A stretch of DNA of 64,000 nucleotides from BPIH01 sp042408535 (GTDB taxonomy: Bacteria; Chloroflexota; Limnocylindria; Limnocylindrales; CSP1-4): the NCBI GenBank assembly GCA_042408535.1, contig JBHORA010000039.1, positions 1 to 64,000 of the forward strand, given 5' to 3'. The translations under genes were made by a program, and so were the position numbers. Shown one piece after another: positions 24,868-34,328 of the stretch; position 1 is the first letter of the stretch; every line of letters begins with the position of its first letter. The notes beneath the pieces were generated by a model. The model ran no database searches. It saw only the letters and a program-made list of their open reading frames with translations, and was not told the DNA's origin.

Positions 24868-26499
24868 ATGGCCCCCGAGCCGGGCGGCGCCCGGACGGAT
24901 GAGGCCAGCCAGGGGGGACCCCGGGGCATCGACGTCGGCTGCGTCGTCTGCCGCTTCGTGGCCGAGGCGGTCGAGCGCCGGATCTTCTTCCTCTTCGCCG
25001 AGGCGGTCGGTGAGTCGTGGTTCGTCGCCAAGATGCGGGCTGGTGGGTTCTGCACGGCCCACGTCCGGCACCTCGTCTCGGCCGGCCGCGGTCCGCGGCT
25101 GACGGGCCCCTTCGAAGACGTCCTCAATGGCTGGCTCGCCCGGCGGCGAGACGCCGGCGGGACGGCTCTGCCCTCGGTCGGCGAGGCTTGCCCGATCTGC
25201 GAGACCGCGACCTGGGCGACGAACCACGCCCTCGGGCTCCTCGCCTCCGGCGACGCGCGGCGGATCGAGGTCGGCCTCGGCCGATCCGGCCCGCTCTGTC
25301 TCATCCACCTCGATCGGCTCATCGACTGGATGCCCTGGCAAGACCAGGTTGCGGTCGCCCGGCGCTGGGCGGAGCGGCTCCTGGAGGCCGTCTGGCTGGC
25401 GAGCGAGGTGGATGCCGCGGCCCCGGACGCCGCTGCTCATCGCCTCGCTGCGGATCGCCCCGCCGCGGCCCCGGACGCCGCCGCCGATCGCCTCGCCGCC
25501 GATCGCCTCGCCGCCGCCGTCGCTGTCCTCGCCGGCCCCTCTCCGATGGTTCGGCAGCCGGAGGTGAGCCCGGTCGCTCAAGTGCGCCCAGGGCGGACCG
25601 TCTCCACTCCGGAGGGACGCCGATCGGGCGCCGCGGCTGGCTGGCACGACGGACTCCTCACCGAGGCCGGCCTGCTTGCCGAGCTCGCGGCGGGGCGCTG
25701 CCCGGTTTGTACCGCCGGTATCGCCGCCCAACAGCGACTCCTCACCTGGCTCGCCGAGCCCGCCCCGACGCGCGACCACCGCGACCTCGATGCCCTCTGT
25801 GGCGACCACCTCCGCCAGCTCGCCCGGCTCGCCCCGGCGAGTGCCGCCTCGGCGACCCGCAGCGCCCTCGAGCGCCGCCTGGCGATGCTCGCGGCGCTGC
25901 CGACCGTCGCCGACCGGCCACCGCTCCAGCTCGCCGAGCGGGTCCGCTGGGCATGGCGGCGGGCTCGGGCGCGCGGGCCGAACGAGCGGGGCGGTTCGCT
26001 CAGCATCGGGGTCCGGGCCGTCTGGCGCGCCCTTCGCTCCCCCCGCGACTTCGTCGCCGAGCCGCTCCGCCGAGCTCGCGTCGCCGCCGATCGGGAGTGC
26101 GTCGCCTGCCGCGCCGCGATCACCGCCCGTCGTCGCTCGCTCGCCCTCCTCGGGGCGACCCTCCGGAGCCGAGGCGGGCGCGACCGATTCGAACGGAGCG
26201 GTGGCCTCTGCCTCCGGCACACCGCCGCTGCCGCGGTCGCCGGGCCGGCCCTCGGGCCGGTCGGTCTCGCCCTCGTCGGGGCGGTCGCTGAGGGCCGAGT
26301 CGTTGGCGTCCGTTTCGAGCTCGAGGAGGCGCTGCGGAAGTCGAGCTGGTCGGTCCGGTACGAACCGGTCGGACCCGAGGTCACAGCCTGGCGGCGGGCG
26401 ATCCTCTTGGTCCTCGGCAACGCCGCGCTTCCCGATGTCGACGACTCGCTTGCCGTCGCGGCGGCCGACGAGACCGACCGCCCGCGACGGGCCGTCTGA
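24868..26499 (+). CDS. Protein with four Cys-x2-Cys/Cys-x2-His modules (DUF6062-like)
   Basis: About 543 residues built from four similar modules: CVVC...FCTAH (about 25-65), CPIC...LCLIH (about 108-150), CPVC...LCGDH and CVAC...LCLRH. Each could bind one zinc. The first module resembles DUF6062-type proteins (CxxC, an amphipathic helix, then GFC-x-x-H). An Ala-rich repeat (AAAPDAAADRLAADR) separates modules two and three. No membrane helix. It follows the riboswitch-controlled antiporter by 37 bases and precedes the pyrophosphatase-like gene by ten, so it is likely cotranscribed. An upstream ATG at 24793 is possible. Function unknown; a metal-binding scaffold is the safest description. Confidence 0.7.
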   Translation: MAPEPGGARTDEASQGGPRGIDVGCVVCRFVAEAVERRIFFLFAEAVGESWFVAKMRAGGFCTAHVRHLVSAGRGPRLTGPFEDVLNGWLARRRDAGGTALPSVGEACPICETATWATNHALGLLASGDARRIEVGLGRSGPLCLIHLDRLIDWMPWQDQVAVARRWAERLLEAVWLASEVDAAAPDAAAHRLAADRPAAAPDAAADRLAADRLAAAVAVLAGPSPMVRQPEVSPVAQVRPGRTVSTPEGRRSGAAAGWHDGLLTEAGLLAELAAGRCPVCTAGIAAQQRLLTWLAEPAPTRDHRDLDALCGDHLRQLARLAPASAASATRSALERRLAMLAALPTVADRPPLQLAERVRWAWRRARARGPNERGGSLSIGVRAVWRALRSPRDFVAEPLRRARVAADRECVACRAAITARRRSLALLGATLRSRGGRDRFERSGGLCLRHTAAAAVAGPALGPVGLALVGAVAEGRVVGVRFELEEALRKSSWSVRYEPVGPEVTAWRRAILLVLGNAALPDVDDSLAVAAADETDRPRRAV

Positions 26500-26509
26500 G
26501 GAGACTGAC

Positions 26510-27943
26510 GTGGTCGAGAGGGCCGGGATGCCCGGGATGGAGATCGGACCGAGCGCTGCCTTCGTCGACCCGGCGATGGAGTCCGGGCCGCCCTCCGAGG
26601 GACGGCTCGTCCTCGTCGAGGTCGAGCGGGCGACGGGCCCAGGGCCCGCCGTCGAGTTCGACGATCGCGGTCGGCCGCTCGTCCGCAGCTTCCGGGCCGA
26701 GGGGATCTGGCTGGGGTTCGACCACGGCTCGGTCCCCGAGACCGACGACGGTCGTGGCCGCACCCTTGCCGCCCTCGTCGCCCTCCCGGGCTCCACGTTC
26801 CCGGGCTGCCGGATCGCGGCCAGGCTCACCGGCGCCCTCGTGTCGGGGGACCGCGTCGTCCTGCTCGCTGCCCTGCCTGGCTGGCCGCCGCCCGCCATCG
26901 GCCTGGCCCGGGCGGCCGCGGCCCTCGGCGACGCGGCGCACCTCGAGGCCGAAGCGGCCGCCGACCTCCTCCGTCGGGCCCGCCTCCGGTACCGCGAGCG
27001 GGTCCGGGCCGGTCGCCCGACCGGAGGCCGGGCCTGGGCGGCGATCGGCCGGCTGCCGCCGGAGCTGGCCCGCTTCGCCACGCCCCACTCGCCGGCCGAG
27101 TACCGACTCGCCCAGCTTCCGCCGCGACTCGTCCGCGGCCTCGAGGGGATCCTCGACGACGACGAGCGGATCCTCGCCTGGGTCCGCCGCCCGGCGATCC
27201 TCGAGGGCGGACTCCGCGAGACCCTTCGGCGGGCGGGTCGCCGCGTCGATCGTCGCGAGGCGGTCCTCGTCCTCACCGATCGCCAGCTCGTCTGGGTCGT
27301 CGACCACGCCGAGCCCGGGCGCTACCTCGTCGAGTGGGGCGTCGACCTCGAGCTCGTGCCCCTCGAGCGGTTGATCCAAGTTCGGGCTGCCACGACCGCG
27401 GACGTCATCCGGCTCACCGTCGAGACCGACGCCGGGGGATCGGCGAGGAGCCGGTCCTACGAGCTCCCGGCCGAAGCTACCGCCGAGACCGAGGTCGTCG
27501 TCGCCCTCCTCGAGCGGTTCACGCCGGAGGCCGCCGATGGCCGCCCGGTCCGTCGCTACGAGCTCGGGGCGCGCCAGCCGGCGCTCGAAGAGGCGGACCG
27601 GTTCCACCAGCGGGAGGTCGCGGTCGCCTTCCTCGAGCGAGCGGGGGAGCTCGGGGAGGTCCTCGGCTTCCTCTTCAGCCCCCGTCGGCCGGGGACGCGC
27701 GAACCCTCGGCCCTCGCCGTCTTCGAGTGGGGCGCCGCGCTCCTCACGCCGGACGCGGTCGTTCGGACGTCGGCGACCGACCTCGCGGCCCTTGGCCTCA
27801 CCCTCTCGCCGCTCGTGGGCCGCCTCTCGCTCGTGCCGGGACCGACGTTGACGTACCCGGCACCGTTCTCGACGACGGGTACCGCCGTCGTCCGGCTCCT
27901 CCGACGGGCGGCGGCGAACGCGCGCCCGGGCCCTTCCCGCTGA
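26510..27943 (+). CDS. Inactive pyrophosphatase-like domain fused to a PH-like domain
   Basis: 477 residues. Residues about 31-190 line up in order with soluble inorganic pyrophosphatase: LVLVEVERATGPG, AVEFDDRGRPLVRSFRAEG, FDHGSVPETDDG, then LAALVALPGSTFPGCRIAAR. The catalytic set is broken: the KYE lysine, the NYG tyrosine and two of three Asp in the DGDPxD motif are missing. Residues about 220-330 (DDDERILAWVRRP, VLVLTDRQLVWVVDHAE, VPLERLIQVRAA) look like a bacterial PH/GRAM-type domain. GTG 26510 follows GAGGAG. It is last in the fluoride-responsive operon; fluoride inhibits pyrophosphatase, so a decoy or regulatory role is possible but unproven. Confidence 0.6.
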   Translation: MVERAGMPGMEIGPSAAFVDPAMESGPPSEGRLVLVEVERATGPGPAVEFDDRGRPLVRSFRAEGIWLGFDHGSVPETDDGRGRTLAALVALPGSTFPGCRIAARLTGALVSGDRVVLLAALPGWPPPAIGLARAAAALGDAAHLEAEAAADLLRRARLRYRERVRAGRPTGGRAWAAIGRLPPELARFATPHSPAEYRLAQLPPRLVRGLEGILDDDERILAWVRRPAILEGGLRETLRRAGRRVDRREAVLVLTDRQLVWVVDHAEPGRYLVEWGVDLELVPLERLIQVRAATTADVIRLTVETDAGGSARSRSYELPAEATAETEVVVALLERFTPEAADGRPVRRYELGARQPALEEADRFHQREVAVAFLERAGELGEVLGFLFSPRRPGTREPSALAVFEWGAALLTPDAVVRTSATDLAALGLTLSPLVGRLSLVPGPTLTYPAPFSTTGTAVVRLLRRAAANARPGPSR

Positions 27944-27999
27944 TCCTCGGGGCTCATCCCCGGGCCCGGCAGGCGCGCAGGTGCTCGCTCGGCCCTCGG

Positions 28000-29709
<1,710 letters not shown>

Positions 29710-29721
29710 CGTCGGTTCCCG

Positions 29722-30993
29722 TCAGACGACCTTGTCGTCGGGGAGAGCCTCGACGAACTCGAGCCCGAGCCGGGCCGCTTCGTAGGCCGAGCCGACGAGG
29801 TGGTGGTACGGGACTCCGGAGAACTCGTGGTGGCTCCGGGTCGGCCACTCCGTTCCCTCGGCCCATTCGGCCCGCTGAAGCTCGATGTACCCCTCCTCCT
29901 GCCGCTCCGCCATGGCCGCCAGGAGGCGCGACAGCCCGAGGCCGTTCGCGTGCTGGCCGCCGAGGGTGATGAAGATGAAGCGAAAGCCGAGGTCGGCAAG
30001 CTCGGCGAAGCGAAGCGGGTTCGGGTCGTTGAACCACTTGAAGCTCGACGACCAGTTGAAGGCGAAGCGGGCCCCTGGGAAGCGTCGCCGAACCTCGGTC
30101 GCGAAGGTCTCGACCGGGCCGCGGTCGGCGGTCGGGAACTCGCACCAGACGAGATCGGGGATGCCCGTGTCGAGATAGCGGAGGGCTCGCTCGATGGCGA
30201 GGGCGAGACCGCGGGTCGACTCCGGTGCGTCGATGGCCGAGACGCCGTCGGTCCGGGCGATGATGACGAAGTCCGGGTTGCCGACGTCATCGGCGACGGC
30301 CCGCATCATCCGGAGCTTGCCGATCATCTCGTTCGCCGAGACGAGGGCCTTGCCACCGATGTGGCCGCAGCGCTTCGGGAAGACCTGGTCTTCCAGGTGG
30401 GCTCCAGCAACGCCGGCCGTCACGAGGAGCTCGGTCTGGCGCTGGACATTGAAGATGTTTCCGTAGCCGGCGTCCATGTCGACGACGACCGGTGGGATGT
30501 CGAGGTGACGGGGCGGGATGCCCTTCTCGGGATCGCCGATGGCCATCGTCAGCTGGAACTTCCGGAGGGCCATGACGGTGCGACGGGCGGCGTCCGCGAT
30601 CTCGACCCCGTTGTAGAGGTCCATGTCGGTCGTCCCGAGGTGGCCGATGGCGAACGAGTAGCCGCTGAAGTAGACGGCCCGGAAGCCGTAGTACATGACG
30701 AGCTGGGCGCCGAAGGGGTCGTAGACGCCGGGACCGAAGAGGTACGGCTCGCTCTCGAGGAGCTGGCGCATCCGGATCGAGGGATGGGTCCAGCGGGTCG
30801 CCGGGACGGCGTACCCGTCCGGGAGGAGGGGCGTGGCGACGAGGGGAGCTCGGCTCGTGCCAACGCCCGGTGCAGCGCCGCCACTCGGGCTCAATCCGTC
30901 GGCGCTCGCCGTCGAAGCCGGAGCCCGATGGCGGCCGCCCGCCGCTCTTCGGTCGGGGAAGGGAATGGTGCGGCGTCGCTCGTCGTCGGTCAT
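29722..30993 (-). CDS. aceA: Isocitrate lyase
   Basis: 423 residues. Splits isocitrate to glyoxylate and succinate, allowing growth on acetate or fatty acids. The active-site signature KRCGH is at 207-211; other blocks are GVYDPFGAQLVMYYGFRAVY, VDMDAGYGN (metal site) and FNWSSSFKW. The N-terminal 50 residues are Ala/Gly/Pro-rich. ATG 30993 has AGGAGG immediately upstream. It is first in the aceA-aceB pair, preceded after 116 bases by a small Cys/His-rich gene and then by a divergent LysR regulator. Repression or activation through the operator at 31381-31428 is likely. Confidence 0.95.
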   Translation of the reverse strand: MTDDERRRTIPFPDRRAAGGRHRAPASTASADGLSPSGGAAPGVGTSRAPLVATPLLPDGYAVPATRWTHPSIRMRQLLESEPYLFGPGVYDPFGAQLVMYYGFRAVYFSGYSFAIGHLGTTDMDLYNGVEIADAARRTVMALRKFQLTMAIGDPEKGIPPRHLDIPPVVVDMDAGYGNIFNVQRQTELLVTAGVAGAHLEDQVFPKRCGHIGGKALVSANEMIGKLRMMRAVADDVGNPDFVIIARTDGVSAIDAPESTRGLALAIERALRYLDTGIPDLVWCEFPTADRGPVETFATEVRRRFPGARFAFNWSSSFKWFNDPNPLRFAELADLGFRFIFITLGGQHANGLGLSRLLAAMAERQEEGYIELQRAEWAEGTEWPTRSHHEFSGVPYHHLVGSAYEAARLGLEFVEALPDDKVV

Positions 30994-31109
30994 GACCTCC
31001 TCACCTCGCGCTCTGCCGGGGCGTTTCGCTCGTGGCTGCGCTCGTCTCGCGACGGGTGCCCCACCGCCGACTGCCGCCGGCGCTCGGGGCGGGCCGTCGA
31101 TGCCGGTGG

Positions 31110-31304
31110 CTACTCGTTCGGGTGGTCGTGCCCGCAGGCTTCGGGACAGCGACACTCGGCGGTGATCGGGTCGTCGATGGTCGGCCGCGGGCCTTCGCCG
31201 TTCGGCGCCGGCTCCGCGATCTCGTCCAGGGGGACGCCGATCATCCAAAGGTGGCCGGGGGCAACGATCTGGCGGTCGACGAGGACCTTCATCCGAGCGT
31301 TCAT
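31110..31304 (-). CDS. Small Cys/His-rich protein upstream of isocitrate lyase
   Basis: 64 residues starting MNARMKVLVDRQIVAPGHLW and ending in a compact ECRCPEACGHDHP cluster that could bind zinc or iron. GGGGAG eight bases before the ATG supports translation. It is codirectional with aceA and may be cotranscribed. Too short to assign to a family. Its place between the LysR operator and aceA suggests a link to glyoxylate metabolism, but that is context only. Confidence 0.55.
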   Translation of the reverse strand: MNARMKVLVDRQIVAPGHLWMIGVPLDEIAEPAPNGEGPRPTIDDPITAECRCPEACGHDHPNE

Positions 31305-31380
31305 TCGATTTCTCCCCTGCTGCGTCGTGTTCGAGCTTCCGCCGGCTGGCGAGCGAGTCCCATCCTGTCATGAGCCAGGC

Positions 31381-31428
31381 CATAAGTCCAATCGAATGAT
31401 TGGATCGAGAGCATCGTTCTGCCTTATG
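31381..31428. promoter_or_regulatory. Candidate LysR operator between LysR and the ace genes
   Basis: A perfect 18-bp palindrome TCCAATC-GAAT-GATTGGA (31387-31404) is nested inside a wider inverted pair CATAAG (31381-31386) and CTTATG (31423-31428). The nearest starts are lysR (31473) and the small gene at 31304. This AT-richer patch stands out in the GC-rich DNA and has the two-site layout expected of LysR-type regulation. Confidence 0.6.
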
Positions 31429-31472
31429 ATGTGCCACGAAGCAGGCCCTGAGCCGCCAGAGGGAGGCGACGC

Positions 31473-32407
31473 GTGCTCCTCGCTCAGATCGAAGGCTTCC
31501 TCGAGATCGCCCGCCAGGGCAACCTGAGCCGGGCCGCCGCGACGCTCCACGTCACCCAGCCGGCCCTGACCGCCCGCCTGGCAGGACTCGAGCAGGAGCT
31601 CGGCGCGCCGCTCTTCCGCCGCTCGCACCGGGGCATGGAGCTGACCGACGCCGGCCGGGCCTTCCTTCCCTACGCCGAACGGGCCCTGGCTGCCCTTCGG
31701 GACGGTCGTGCCCTCGTCGTCGAGCTCCGACGCGGAGCTGCCGGGGAGCTCGTCCTCGGCGCTGCGCCCGCGGTGAGCACGTACGTCCTGCCCGGTCTCC
31801 TGAGTCGCTACACGCGGCGCCACCCGTCGGTCCGGCTCGTCGTCCGGACCGGCCACTCGGAGGAGATCGTCGAGCTCGTTCTCCGCGATGAGGTGGCGGT
31901 CGGGCTCATCCGGGAGATCCGCCATCCCGGACTCGAGATTCGTCCCCTCTACGAAGATCGCCTCGTTCTCGTCGTCCCGCCGGGCCACCCCTTCGCCGCG
32001 GAGGGGCAGATCGAGCTGGCCGAGATCGCCGAGACCCGGATGATCCTCTTCGATCGGACGTCGAGCTACTACGAGCTCACCCACGCCCTCTTTCGGTCGG
32101 CCGGGGTCGCTCCGCGGAGCGTCATCGAGCTCGACAACATCGATGCGGCGAAGCAGATGGTCGGCAGGGGCTCGGCGTCGCGCTCCTACCGGCGACGGCC
32201 GTCGCCACCGAGCTCGCCGACGGTCGGCTCGTCGGGGTGGCGATTCGGGACGCGGTGCCGCCGCGCCGGCGCATCGTCGCCGTCCGGCGGGCCGATGCCG
32301 GCCCGATGAGTCAGCCCGTGGCTGCCTTCTACGAGGTCCTCGGCGGGATCGGGGCGGTCCTGTCCGCGGGGCGACCCGTCGATCCGCGGCTGGAGCCCTC
32401 GGCCTGA
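31473..32407 (+). pseudogene. LysR-type regulator with a single-base frameshift
   Basis: The winged HTH (AQIEGFLEIARQGNLSRAAA, THVTQPALTARL-type, to about 60) and most of the effector domain (PGLLSRYTRRHPSVRLVV, VVPPGHPFA) are intact to about residue 231. There the frame breaks in a four-G run (32167-32170); adding one G continues the expected LysR ending (GLGVALLPATAVATELADGR, IVAVRRADAG) to a TGA at 32405-32407, giving about 311 residues. Either a sequencing error or a recent mutation. Without correction the protein ends at 32309 with a nonsense tail. Divergent from aceA, so probably the glyoxylate-shunt regulator. Confidence 0.8.
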
Positions 32408-32805
32408 GGCTCCCGCTCGGCTCGCTCGCCGGATCCGTCGAGGAGGCAGCGGCCGATCCGGACGAGGGTGTGGCCGAGCCGCGTCCGAAGGGTGGCGGAG
32501 CCGCTTCCGCGATCGGGTCGGCCCCCGGCCCGGGTGGCGTCGGCGGCCCGGGCGCCTTGGCTGGCGCGGGTGGCCTCCGTCGCGCCGGTGGCCTCGGTGG
32601 CCCGGGTGGCCTCGGTGGCCCGGGTGGCCTCGGTAGCCCTGGTGGCCTCGGTGGCCCGGGTGGCCTCGGCGGCCCGGGTGGCCTCGGTGGGCCGGGTGGC
32701 ACGAGCGGCTCGATGGAGGGTCCGTTCGAGGGCGATCTGGCGGACGAGGGCGTCTCGCTCGCGATGGAGAATCCAGCCGAGGTGTTCGTGATCGTGGAGC
32801 GACAT
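32329..32805 (-). CDS. Hypothetical protein with a (ATE/ATR) repeat tract
   Basis: 158 residues starting MSLHDHEHLGWILHRERDAL, with a helical N-terminus, a central repetitive tract of alternating ATE and ATR triplets (about residues 36-80, built from a nine-base DNA unit), and a C-terminal helix (LGHTLVRIGRCLLDG) common at the ends of small Chloroflexota/actinobacterial proteins. AAGGAA precedes the ATG. The 3' end overlaps the corrected LysR gene by 79 bases on the opposite strand. The repeat number may vary between strains. Function unknown. Confidence 0.5.
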   Translation of the reverse strand: MSLHDHEHLGWILHRERDALVRQIALERTLHRAARATRPTEATRAAEATRATEATRATEATRATEATRATEATGATEATRASQGARAADATRAGGRPDRGSGSATLRTRLGHTLVRIGRCLLDGSGERAEREPQAEGSSRGSTGRPADRTAPIPPRTS

Positions 32806-32894
32806 CGGTTCCTTCCCTGCCTAAGCCTGCGGACGCCCACACCCTAGCGGCCATTCCTGCCACTTTCTGGCAACAATGGCGCTAGGATCCGTGC

Positions 32895-33875
32895 ATGCGC
32901 GCCAGTCGCCTCGTGGCGCTCCTCCTCCACCTCCAGAACCGCGGCCGGATGACGGCCGGGGAGCTCGCCGCGGCCCTCGAGGTGTCGCCGCGCACGATCT
33001 ACCGCGACCTCGAGGCCCTGAGCGCGGCCGGCATCCCGATCTGGGCGGAACGCGGGCCGGGTGGCGGGATCCAGCTCGTCGAGGGGTATCGCACCCGGCT
33101 GACGGGGCTCACGGCGGACGAAGCCGCAGCGGTCATGCTCGCTGGCCTGCCGGGACCGGCAGCCGAGCTCGGGCTCGGGACCGTCCTCGCGGCGGCCGAG
33201 CTCAAGGTTCTCGCCGCGCTGCCGCCCGAGCTCCGCGGGCGAGCAGCGCGCATGCGAGCCCGCTTCCACCTCGACGCGCCGGGCTGGTTCCGGGCCGCCG
33301 ATGCCGTGCCGCACCTGGCCGGGCTCGCCGAGGCGACGTGGAACGACGAACGCCTCCGCATCCGGTACCGGCGCGACGACGAGGTCGTCGAGCGGACGGT
33401 GGAGCCGCTGGGCCTCGTCCTCAAAGCCGGGTCCTGGTACCTCGTCGCCCGGCGCGACGGGGTGTACCGCACGTACCGGGTGTCGAGGATCGTCGGTGTC
33501 GAGTCGACCGGCGAGCGCTTCGAGCGACCGTCCGACTTCGACCTGGCCACGTACTGGGCGCGGTCGACGGCCAGCCTCGAGGCGGGCCCGGAGGGCAGGC
33601 CGCCGTACCCGGTGACCCTCCGACTGACCGCTGGCGGTGCGGCCGCGCTCGTGGCGATCCTCGGGGAGGCGCGAGCGCGCGTCGCCCTGGACAGCGCCGG
33701 GTCCGCCGACGAGGCGGGCTGGCGAACCGTCGTCGTGGATCTCGAGAGCCCCGGTTGGGCGCACGAGGTCGCGGTCCGTCTGGCCGATCGAGCCGAGGTG
33801 CTCGCTCCCTCCGACCTGAGATTGCGGGTGGTCGAGACGGCTCGGGCGTTCGCCGCTCGGTACGCCGGGGGCTGA
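32895..33875 (+). CDS. WYL-domain transcriptional regulator (HTH_11/DeoR-like)
   Basis: 326 residues. N-terminal winged HTH (SRLVALLLHLQNRGRMTAGE, then VSPRTIYRDLEAL) and a WYL ligand-binding domain (about 145-220; VEPLGLVLKAGSWYLVARRD, YRVSRIVGVESTGERFERP), then a WCX-type C-terminal extension. Proteins of this type sense nucleotides or nucleic acid and often regulate defence or DNA-damage genes. A TAGGAT element (32883-32888) six bases before the ATG suggests a leaderless message. It has no obvious operon partner; the downstream stretch is a repeat field. Confidence 0.88.
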   Translation: MRASRLVALLLHLQNRGRMTAGELAAALEVSPRTIYRDLEALSAAGIPIWAERGPGGGIQLVEGYRTRLTGLTADEAAAVMLAGLPGPAAELGLGTVLAAAELKVLAALPPELRGRAARMRARFHLDAPGWFRAADAVPHLAGLAEATWNDERLRIRYRRDDEVVERTVEPLGLVLKAGSWYLVARRDGVYRTYRVSRIVGVESTGERFERPSDFDLATYWARSTASLEAGPEGRPPYPVTLRLTAGGAAALVAILGEARARVALDSAGSADEAGWRTVVVDLESPGWAHEVAVRLADRAEVLAPSDLRLRVVETARAFAARYAGG

Positions 33876-34328
33876 TCGGGGCTGGACGAGGGCGCCTCAC
33901 CGCGTCGTGAGCGCTCGTTGCGCCGGTCGACGGCGAGTCGCGCTCGTGCCCGCGTATCGCGGTCGGTGTTCCACCGACGGTCCTGCGCCGGCCCCATCGC
34001 TTCTCTCGGTCCGATCGCGCCGATCGCGCCGCGCCGGTCCCAGCCAGTCCCCGTCGCGGTCTCCGGGCCGAACGCGCGCCGACCGGGCCGCGTGGGTCAC
34101 GGCCCGGTCCCATCGGGGCCCTCCGGCGCACCGCACGCCGCGCTGCGCCGGTCGCGATCCAGTCATTGCCACCCCTACGACCTCCTCGGACCCGACCGCG
34201 GCTCCTGCGCGCGGCGCTGCGCCGGTCGCGATCCAGTCATTGCCACGGCCCTCCGGAGAAGCGCACGCCGAGCTTCTGTCCATTTGTCCCTCGTCAGCCT
34301 CGATGCCTCGGAGTATCGTTGCCGGATC
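33876..34328. repeat. Intergenic repeat field upstream of the AMMECR1 gene
   Basis: A 32-base unit beginning CGCTGCGCCGGTCGCGATCC occurs identically at 34141-34172 and 34215-34246. A 24-base unit beginning GGCCCTCCGG occurs at 34117-34140 and 34247-34270 with a few changes. The order is mirror-like (short, long, long, short) though all units are in direct orientation. A degenerate CGTTGCGCCGGTCG copy lies near 33911. No gene is seen. Confidence 0.6.

Noticed and set aside
24640..27276. An 878-codon open frame antisense to the antiporter/Cys-His genes
   Set aside because: It is an antisense shadow typical of high-GC coding DNA; its residue composition (Arg/Gly/Pro/Ser) is unlike a protein and the sense genes have clear motifs.
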